Below are positions 1 through 6,800 of a stretch of 7,775 bases of DNA, one piece after another. Location of the stretch: contig CAMYAU010000072.1 in NCBI GenBank assembly GCA_947253735.1, positions 1-7,775 of the forward strand. The letters are read 5' to 3'. Below the pieces are notes generated by a model. It saw only the letters and a program-made list of their open reading frames with translations. It searched no databases and had not been told where the DNA came from. Positions within the stretch are counted from its first letter, which is position 1, and each line of letters begins with the position of its first letter. Position numbers and translations under genes: made by a program. This stretch comes from an uncultured Varibaculum sp. (GTDB lineage: Bacteria; Actinomycetota; Actinomycetes; Actinomycetales; Actinomycetaceae).

Positions 1-1087
1 TAATGGTTTGCTTATCAAAGTGGAGGGCGCGCATCCGTTTCCGGGTCAGCTTCGCCCCCACGATTTCGTGGTGATGGAAAGAAACTGTGCCATTACTTTC
101 AAACCGGCGAGTGGCAGGTTTGCCCACATCATGCATGAGGGCGGCGAAACGCAAAATAAAATCGGGACGCGGCACTTCCCCCTCCGGACCGGTCTCTAAA
201 GCAATCGCCTGATCCACCACGGTCAAGGTATGTTCATAAACATCCTTGTGGCGACCATGTTCATCTACAGTCGCGCGCAAATTCGCCACTTCCGGTAGCA
301 CCATCGCCGCCAGACCCGTATAAACCATCAGTTCTAAGCCTTTGCGCGGATTTTTACCCACCATCAAGGCTTCCAGTTCGGAGCGTACGCGCTCGGGGGA
401 AACAATCTCGATGCGGCTCGCCATATTTTCCATAGCCGCCATCACCGGCATGGTCACATCTAAGTCCAGCTGGGAAGCAAAGCGAGCAGCTCGCATCATT
501 CGCAGCGGGTCATCATCGAAAGATTGCTCCGGGGAAACCGGGGTGCGCAACTGGCCGCTGACTAGATCGGCGATCCCCTGATGGGGGTCTACTAAGGTTA
601 AATCTGGCAAGCGCAGTGCCATTGCGTTCACCGTAAAATCCCGGCGCGTCAGGTCGCCCTCTAAAGTATCCCCAAACTGAACTGCCGGTTTGCGGCTGTC
701 TTTTTGATATTTATCGCTGCGATAAGTAGTTACTTCTACGGTTAAACCCGCTTTATGAGCACCGATAGTGCCGAACTCTTTACCCATTGTCCACACGTTG
801 CCCGCCCAGTTTTTCAAAATCTGTTCGGTTGTATCTGGGCGTGCCGAAGTCGCCAGATCCCAATCGTGAGGTTTGCGGCCACACATCGCGTCCCGTACCG
901 GCCCGCCTACCAGGGAAAGCTCCTCACCTTCGGCAGTAAACAAGTCGGCAAGCTCACGGATTTGTACCGGCAAATGTTCTAGGGCGCTCAGCATATTCTT
1001 GAGGGCAACAGCAGCGTTTTCCGGCAACTGCACCTGAGTAGCGGGCAGGCCAGCAGGATCCTTAGCGAACTTCAGATTTTTATTCAT
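1..1087 (-). CDS. cca: CCA tRNA nucleotidyltransferase with HD domain (3' end outside window)
   Basis: This enzyme adds or repairs the 3'-terminal CCA of tRNAs in the cytoplasm using CTP and ATP; actinobacterial copies are often labelled pcnA. The window holds residues 1-362, and the family is usually near 450-500 residues, so the C-terminal part is missing only because the window ends. The class II nucleotidyltransferase head is clear: GGPVRD at 61-66, the metal-binding pair D75 and D77 in HDWDLATSA, RRDFTVNAMA at 148-157 for nucleotide selection, and DPLRMMRAARF at 193-203. A metal-dependent HD phosphohydrolase domain follows, with H286 in DVYEHTL, H319-D320 in ALMHDVGK, and an HHH cluster at 338-340. 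The ATG at 1087 has a weak GGAAA upstream. The frame stays open upstream to a TAA at 1136-1138 but offers no other ATG. It diverges from the Nudix gene, as Rv3907c does from mutT4. No key residue of the visible part is missing. Confidence 0.95.
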   Translation of the reverse strand, partial: MNKNLKFAKDPAGLPATQVQLPENAAVALKNMLSALEHLPVQIRELADLFTAEGEELSLVGGPVRDAMCGRKPHDWDLATSARPDTTEQILKNWAGNVWTMGKEFGTIGAHKAGLTVEVTTYRSDKYQKDSRKPAVQFGDTLEGDLTRRDFTVNAMALRLPDLTLVDPHQGIADLVSGQLRTPVSPEQSFDDDPLRMMRAARFASQLDLDVTMPVMAAMENMASRIEIVSPERVRSELEALMVGKNPRKGLELMVYTGLAAMVLPEVANLRATVDEHGRHKDVYEHTLTVVDQAIALETGPEGEVPRPDFILRFAALMHDVGKPATRRFESNGTVSFHHHEIVGAKLTRKRMRALHFDKQTI

Positions 1088-1172
1088 TGTTTCCAGATTG
1101 CCAGAAACCAGACCACTCTTCCAAGTGGCAAGCTGTTAGCCCCCGCTAAGAGCGCAAGGTAGCATTAAAGAC
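1088..1172. promoter_or_regulatory. divergent intergenic region between cca and the Nudix operon
   Basis: These 85 bases separate two divergent start codons, so promoters for both directions should lie here or slightly inside the genes. Two short inverted repeats are visible. GTTTC (1089-1093) pairs with GAAAC (1104-1108) directly upstream of the cca start, and CCACT (1113-1117) pairs with AGTGG (1124-1128) around a six-base loop. Both have only five-base stems and may be chance. No convincing minus-strand -35/-10 pair was found: a TTGCCA reading on the minus strand resembles a -35 box but has no good -10 at 17-18 bases. Confidence 0.45.
1160..1165 (+). promoter_or_regulatory. possible -10 element for the Nudix-DUF6049-murJ operon
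   Basis: TAGCAT lies 7 bases before the ATG at 1173, so a transcript started from it would begin at or next to the start codon. That would make it leaderless, a common arrangement in actinobacteria. In support, the Nudix ATG lacks a well-placed Shine-Dalgarno: the nearest AAGG (1156-1159) is 13 bases away. The matching -35 region is poor (TTAGCC at 1136-1141), so this remains a weak prediction. Confidence 0.3.
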
Positions 1173-1676
1173 ATGTCCGTTCGCAATTCGTATCGTCGCC
1201 GTCGCCGCGCAGGATCCCGCCGCGCCGGTTCCTTACCAATTGTTGACGAGACTTCTGCCGGCGGTTTGGTAGTAAAGGTCGAGGACCGTCAGGCTTTCGT
1301 GGCTTTAATCGCGCGTCGTAACCGCAATGGGGAAATCGAGTGGTGCCTGCCGAAAGGGCACTTAGAGGAGGGGGAAACTGCGCAGCAGGCCGCCCGGCGA
1401 GAGATTTTTGAAGAAACCGGCATCAAAGGAAAAATAATTGCTCCTCTGATTTCTATCGACTACTGGTTTGCGGGGGCAGGTCGGCGCATCCACAAAGTGG
1501 TACACCACTATCTGCTAGAGGCCACTGGGGGCACTATTACCGTCGACAATGATCCCGATCACGAAGCCGAGGCTGCCGCTTGGGTACCCCTGGAAATGGT
1601 TTCCAAAGTGCTGGTTTATCCCAATGAACGCAAAGTGGTGGCTACCGCCTTGGAACTATTAGAGATTGAGGGTTAG
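1173..1676 (+). CDS. mutT4: Nudix hydrolase, MutT4-like
   Basis: This is a 167-residue Nudix hydrolase, a cytoplasmic enzyme family that cleaves nucleoside diphosphates linked to another group; the substrate here cannot be told. The Nudix box is complete and canonical: G62, E68, R76-E77, E80-E81 and G83 fit GX5EX7REUXEEXGU, with the conserved WCLPKGHLEEGE leading in. The flanking motifs DETSAGGLV (25-33), SIDYWF and HKVVHHYL match, from memory, the mycobacterial MutT4 protein (Rv3908), and so does the arginine-rich N-terminus (R8-R12), here much shorter. Its place between cca and DUF6049 is the same as in Mycobacterium. The ATG at 1173 is the only plausible start for the full domain and has no good Shine-Dalgarno. 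The stop (1674-1676) is one base from the likely GTG start of the next gene, so the two are probably translationally coupled. mutT4 is assigned from similarity plus gene order; biochemical role is inferred. Confidence 0.93.
   Translation: MSVRNSYRRRRRAGSRRAGSLPIVDETSAGGLVVKVEDRQAFVALIARRNRNGEIEWCLPKGHLEEGETAQQAARREIFEETGIKGKIIAPLISIDYWFAGAGRRIHKVVHHYLLEATGGTITVDNDPDHEAEAAAWVPLEMVSKVLVYPNERKVVATALELLEIEG
1668..1672 (+). promoter_or_regulatory. probable ribosome binding site for the DUF6049 gene
   Basis: GAGGG lies inside the last codons of the Nudix gene and ends 5 bases before the GTG at 1678. It supports that GTG over the upstream in-frame TTG at 1666, which has only a distant GGA, and over the ATG at 1693, whose nearest AGGGTGG (1675-1681) is 11 bases away. 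Confidence 0.4.
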
Positions 1677-1677
1677 G

Positions 1678-3837
1678 GTGGCTATCTCACGGATGGGAAA
1701 CAGGGTTATCTGGGCGCTATTCCTCTCTTTCCTCCTGCTTACCAGCAGTTTTTATCCCGGGAGCGTCCTCGTAGCTAAAGCTGCCCCCCAATCATCAACA
1801 CCGAACCTTACTGTAGTTATCACGGCAATTACCCCCGATACGCTTTCCTATCAAGAGCCTTCGCATTCAAAAATAGAAAAAGTAACGGTAAAGGGTTTTG
1901 TCAGTAACCCTAGCGACACGACTGCAAATAATATAAATGTGCACGTAGCTACAACTTCCCGGTTAGGACAGGACGCAGAAACTATTCACTCCTGGGTTAA
2001 TGGCAAGTCCGATAAAGGGATGGGAATTTTACGCAGGCAAGCAAATAAACCCCTCGGACACCTAGGACCAAAGAATACGGTTAGTTTTGAGGTCGAGATT
2101 CCCGTTAATGCGCTTCCCACCGCAAATAAGTACAGTTTGGGGAGCCTGGGAGTGGAGGTTAGCGCCTTCGCCAGGGATGTTAAAAGCAATAATATTATCT
2201 CCGATCGCTCTCTGATTTTGTATGCACCGACAGAAAAACCGCAGGCCCGCAGCCCCTTAGCAATAGTGGCTCCGTTATCGGCCTCTTCCCCAGAAATGGC
2301 TAAATGGTTAGCAACCGGAGGGGCGGGTAGCGAAGCTACTGCGAGTAACCAAGCAATTAAGCGGGCAAACAGTCCTTTAAAAACCATTAACGCCAACGCA
2401 AAAATCCTGAGTAACTTGTCGGCAACTGGGATTACTTGGGTGATAGATCCGGCAATCTTACAAGCAGATTCTCCTCTTCTTACCGGTAGTTTTGCTCCTT
2501 TACCGCAAAAACCAGCTCCCCTACGTCTTGACCCAGTGATGCTGAGTGCCCTAAAAACCGCGCAAGCTAAAGGTGCCAGTCTTTCTCTTGATTTGTGGGG
2601 AGCACCCGACTTGGTGCAATTGGATGAAAAAGCTCTGGCCAAAGCAGCAGAAGGTAACCGTCAGCTGGGAACGCTACTGGAAAATCAAGTAACCCTGGCT
2701 CCCAGCACTATTTTTTTGGCCAACCCCCACTGGGCTTCCCGCACTGATGCTATCTGCGAGCCTCCCGACACCCGATTGAGCGGGGGATGCGCGCTAGTTA
2801 CCGGCGGGGATCGTCTAGAACTTACTCGCAACCTAAATTATCAACCTGACCTGCTGGGACAGGTGCAAACTAACGGCAAGACCCGGAGTTTTTTGGTAGA
2901 TCACGGAACCTTATCGGCACTTCTAACCTCCACTTCCGCCGAGGAGGAGTTTACAAATACCCAGGTGGCACGAGCTATGCTAGCCGCAATCAACAGCGAA
3001 CGCCCTGCTCAACCTAGACTGATAAACATAGTTTTACCTAATGGAGCCATAAATTCTGACATTACCCAAAAACGTTTAGTAAAAATTCTTAGCGATTCCT
3101 GGGTGGAAGGCACCGCTTTGCCGCAAGCTCTCGGGGCTGATCCGACGCTAGTAACTTTAGGAACCAATCCGGAAAACCAGAGCCTAGCACCGGCTACCCC
3201 AGGATCTTTAGGAGTCGCCGGGAGTTCTCTACACCGCACGACTAACGCCCTAAACAGTGCTCGTCAAAGGGTATTGCCCTCCTTGCAAGAAATAGCGCAG
3301 GATGACCAGCGAATAACTACCCCTCTTTACCAACAGCTTCTGCTTTCCACCTCGCGGGGAATGACTGTAGCAGAACGTAACCGGGCCATAACTAATGCCG
3401 GCGGACAGCTAGATCTATTAGCACAGGCGGTACAAATTCAGACTTCGTCGCAAATAAATTTGATTTCGAGCAGCTCCCAAATACCAATCAAGGTGCTAAA
3501 TCGGCTTCCAGTTGAAGTCAATGTGCGTCTGCAATTACGTCCTACCGATTCTCGCCTGCGGGCAAAATCTGCAGTAGCGGTCAATCTTGCCCCGAAAGGT
3601 TCTAAAACCGTGAAAATTCCGGTGAACGCGGTACGTAATGGGAATGTCCGGGCCAAAGTGGCAATACTTCCGCAGACCGGTAATCTAGTTCTTAATCATC
3701 AACAACAAATTGACCTGCGTATTCGCACCGGTTGGGAGGATAAAATTTTTCTTGGTTTTATTTTTAGCGCGACAGCTGTTTTTGTAGTTGGTCTGATGCT
3801 TAATTTCCGCCGCGGCACTCGGATGGAACGAAAATAG
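1678..3837 (+). CDS. DUF6049 family secreted, membrane-anchored protein
   Basis: This is a 719-residue envelope protein of unknown function, the positional equivalent of Rv3909. A signal peptide is clear: basic n-region, hydrophobic stretch at about 10-25, and a likely cleavage after AKA at 33-35. A Thr/Ser-rich N-terminal beta-rich region (about 40-185) is followed by a central domain that includes TGITWVIDPAIL. Two cysteines, C360 and C371, could form a disulfide in this extracytoplasmic part. An Ig-like beta region (about 600-680) precedes a single membrane helix (about 690-710) and a short basic tail RRGTRMERK. This gives a type I topology with the bulk of the protein outside. The start is uncertain: GTG 1678 is chosen for its GAGGG, but TTG 1666 (overlapping the Nudix gene by 11 bases) and ATG 1693 are possible and all keep the signal peptide. 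It lies between the Nudix gene and murJ with gaps of 1 and 16 bases, so it is probably co-transcribed. A link to MurJ is inferred from conserved adjacency only. Confidence 0.88.
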   Translation: MAISRMGNRVIWALFLSFLLLTSSFYPGSVLVAKAAPQSSTPNLTVVITAITPDTLSYQEPSHSKIEKVTVKGFVSNPSDTTANNINVHVATTSRLGQDAETIHSWVNGKSDKGMGILRRQANKPLGHLGPKNTVSFEVEIPVNALPTANKYSLGSLGVEVSAFARDVKSNNIISDRSLILYAPTEKPQARSPLAIVAPLSASSPEMAKWLATGGAGSEATASNQAIKRANSPLKTINANAKILSNLSATGITWVIDPAILQADSPLLTGSFAPLPQKPAPLRLDPVMLSALKTAQAKGASLSLDLWGAPDLVQLDEKALAKAAEGNRQLGTLLENQVTLAPSTIFLANPHWASRTDAICEPPDTRLSGGCALVTGGDRLELTRNLNYQPDLLGQVQTNGKTRSFLVDHGTLSALLTSTSAEEEFTNTQVARAMLAAINSERPAQPRLINIVLPNGAINSDITQKRLVKILSDSWVEGTALPQALGADPTLVTLGTNPENQSLAPATPGSLGVAGSSLHRTTNALNSARQRVLPSLQEIAQDDQRITTPLYQQLLLSTSRGMTVAERNRAITNAGGQLDLLAQAVQIQTSSQINLISSSSQIPIKVLNRLPVEVNVRLQLRPTDSRLRAKSAVAVNLAPKGSKTVKIPVNAVRNGNVRAKVAILPQTGNLVLNHQQQIDLRIRTGWEDKIFLGFIFSATAVFVVGLMLNFRRGTRMERK

Positions 3838-3840
3838 CTT

Positions 3841-3848
3841 AAAGGAGG
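3841..3848 (+). promoter_or_regulatory. strong ribosome binding site deciding the TTG start of murJ
   Basis: AAAGGAGG is a near-perfect anti-Shine-Dalgarno match ending 5 bases before TTG 3854. It is the reason for choosing TTG over the first in-frame ATG at 3932 (residue 27) or 3947 (residue 32), which lie next to the first membrane helix and have no such site. It sits 3 bases after the DUF6049 stop, with no terminator between. Confidence 0.8.
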
Positions 3849-3853
3849 AGGAA

Positions 3854-6800
3854 TTGAGCAGCGAGGACGAAAAAGTCAACCCCGAAATCAAGGGCATCAA
3901 AAAAATTAATGTAGCTCGCGCCTCGGGAATCATGGTAGCGGGTACGATGGTGTCCCGCCTTCTCGGTTTCGTACGGGCAGCGCTGCTTATCGCTCTGATT
4001 GGCTCGCTGGGGGCTAATGATGCCTTCCAGGCCGCCAATAACCTCCCGAACATTATTTATAATCTGCTAGCGTCCTCGATTCTCTCGGCAGTGCTGGTAC
4101 CCCAGATTGTGCGGGCTCTGCAACGAAAAAATTCTGACGAGTTTATCAACCGGCTGCTAACCCTATTCACAACCGGTCTATTACTGCTAACCCTGGTATG
4201 TGTAGCCCTTGCACCCTTATTTATCACCTTATTTGCCGCGAAACTTGATCCCGGTTGGAAACAGTTGGCGATTACTTTTTCTTACTGGTCGCTGCCACAG
4301 GTATTTTTCTATGGACTTTATTCTCTTTGGGGACAATTCCTAAACGCTAAAGGCTCCTTCGGTCCCTATATGTGGGCACCGGTAGTAAACAACATGGTGG
4401 GGATTGCTGGAATCTTTATTTTCTGGAGGGTGCTAGGCACCGAAGCAGATTGGGCAAAAGACCCCAACGTGTGGACCGGAGAACCAATTATTTTATTGGC
4501 CGGTATTTCCACGTTAGGAATCGTGGTTCAGGCATTAATTCTGCTGATTCCTCTGCGCCGCACCGGTTTTAAAATGCGCCCAGTTTGGGGCATTCGTGGT
4601 TACGGTCTAGGGGAAGTTTCCCGCACCGCTATTTGGGCTTTTTCAGCTTTGTGCGTTGCCCAATTGGGCTTTTTGGCTCTGTCTAACGTGGCAGCGGCAG
4701 CTAATGGTTTCGCCGTCAAGCATCAGGTAACTATTGCCACTACTACCGCCTATAACACTGCCTACACGGTGTACATGATTCCGCAATCGATGATTGTTAC
4801 CTCCGTGGTTACCGCCCTATTTACCTCGATGAGCGCGATGGTGGCGGTCGGGCAAATCTCTAAGTTACGAAAGCAATTCCTGACTACCCAGCAGGGAGTT
4901 TCGTTAATCACGGTGTTGTGTGCCGCGTTAATTGTGGTATTGGCGCTGCCGATAATGCAGGTAATCATGCCTACCACAGCTCTTGCTTCAGTTAAGGTTT
5001 TCGCCCAAGTTCTAGCGATAATGGCTATAGGAATCCCCTTCTTGGGGATTTTCAATCTTTCGCAGCGACTATTATTAGCATTTGCCGATGCGCGCAGCAC
5101 TTTTCTAGTGCAAATCCCGATGACGATATGTACCTTGGTTGCTTGCGGATTAACCGTGCTGTTCCTACCTGCACAGTACTGGGTTATGGGAGCAGCAGCG
5201 GGAGAACAACTTTCATACGTATTCGGGGTGGGACTGACCCTAAGGAGACTGCACACTCAGCATTTACCTTTAGAATTTACCCGCCAAATGTGGCGTTCCT
5301 TCTGGACGATACTTTTGGCCGGAATTGGCTCTGGGTGTGCTGGCTGGCTGCTATTGCATTATTGGGGTCCGCTTTCCGGTGGTGATTATGACCCGGCATT
5401 AACCCATATTTCTGGTGCTTTAGCACGAGTATTCGCGGTCAGCCTGGTTATGACAGTGCTTTACTTAGGTCTGCTACTGGCCTGGCGTTCCCCCGCCCTC
5501 GCTATTTTAGCGGTTCCTACGTGGAAAAAACTTCGCCCTGGCAAACCCCTACCGCGGCTCCTGGCTTATGAAAAAGGAGAAGCGGATACCTCCGAACAAT
5601 TAGCTGGCGATGAGACTGCCAAAAGCGGGATAAACTTGGAGGAGAGCATCCCCTATCCATTGGATACAGAAGATGAAGCTAGCACCGGTAGGGTAAATCA
5701 GGAACAGCCAACTAAAGCAGATGAGGAACCGCTGTTGCAGCCTCGAAATGAACTAAGTAAGGAGGATGAGGACCAAGTGGCCAGTGAACATCCTGAACCC
5801 CAGGTGACAGCTATTAGCTATAACGCCGACGGATACGTTAACTTGCAATCCGGTATGACTTTGCATTTCCCCGGTCAAACACAATTTTCATTGCTAACTC
5901 TCGGTCAGCGTCTAGCGGGAGAATTCCTACCGGAAAAGGATGCTTGGGCGGTTAGCGATGAAACCGGTAGACCTGCAGAACTGCTGGTCATGCAAGGTAA
6001 ACGGGAAAACACCCGGGAATACTATTCACGTCTACAACAGGTTAATGCCCCAGGGCTTCAGGAATTTATTTGGATCTGCTCCGAACCGGTAGACGCAGTC
6101 TTATTACAGGCCACCCCGGATCGTCCCCTCAGCGACCTGGTTGGATCGGGAATGCCTGCCCCGGTAATCCGATCTTTAATTTCACAGGTAAGCGAAGGTT
6201 TATCGCAACTCCATGAGGCCGGTCTAGCGCATGGTGCTATCGATCCTTCCCATATTTTGGTCTCCCCTACCGGGAAAGTGATTATCCGTCTAGACGTCGC
6301 CGATCAAAACGCATCCGCTGATTTAATAGCAACGCAAACCCGCGACGGCCAGCGAGTTCTGGAACTGCTCTATTTCTTGACTAGCGGTCAACATGACCAA
6401 TTACTGAAAGCAAAAGCAGGCGAAAAGCTGCTTCCGCCTTCTGATTTCCATCACGGCAATGACGTGGATTTAGATGCGGTCGCCCTGGCGGGGGCGGCGA
6501 TGCCCTCTCCTCGCCTGTGCCAGGCCATTCGTGAGCAACTTGGATCAGCCGAATTGGCGCCGGTAGCAAAGTGGTTAGCTACAAAGGATTCAGAAACGAA
6601 GACAGCAGCCGAAGGATTACCGGATGCATCCGTAACTGGCCAAGAGAAACTACCCTCAGCATTTATAGAAACTGACGCAGTTACCGGGGGTGAAGAAAAC
6701 GATACTGAGACAAATCCAAAGGGTAATCTTTTAGCTATGGAGGTTCCTTCTTCAGCTCGTGCCGTAAAACCAGTACAGCCCCCGGCACCCGAAATTTCTG

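Noticed and set aside
342..982. Plus-strand open frames (342-581 and 755-982) across the left part of the window
   Set aside because: Both are shadows of the CCA-adding enzyme on the minus strand, whose catalytic motifs are read cleanly through this stretch.
1986..2642. Minus-strand open frame of 218 codons opposite the DUF6049 gene
   Set aside because: It lies wholly antisense to a well-supported coding frame, has no ribosome binding site that I could identify, and its translation resembles no known family.
3899..3905. Run of seven A near the start of murJ (and seven T at 2711-2717, six C at 6961-6966) as possible phase-variation tracts
   Set aside because: The runs are short for slipped-strand variation, all reading frames are intact, and they encode ordinary residues; nothing else supports switching.
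4762..5256. Minus-strand open frame of 164 codons opposite murJ
   Set aside because: It is antisense to conserved membrane segments of MurJ; the Ala/Thr/Asn-rich translation is what reverse reading of a hydrophobic gene produces.
5128..5385. Plus-strand open frame of 85 codons in another frame inside murJ
   Set aside because: The MurJ frame continues through it with typical membrane-protein sequence, and no start signal favours the alternative frame.
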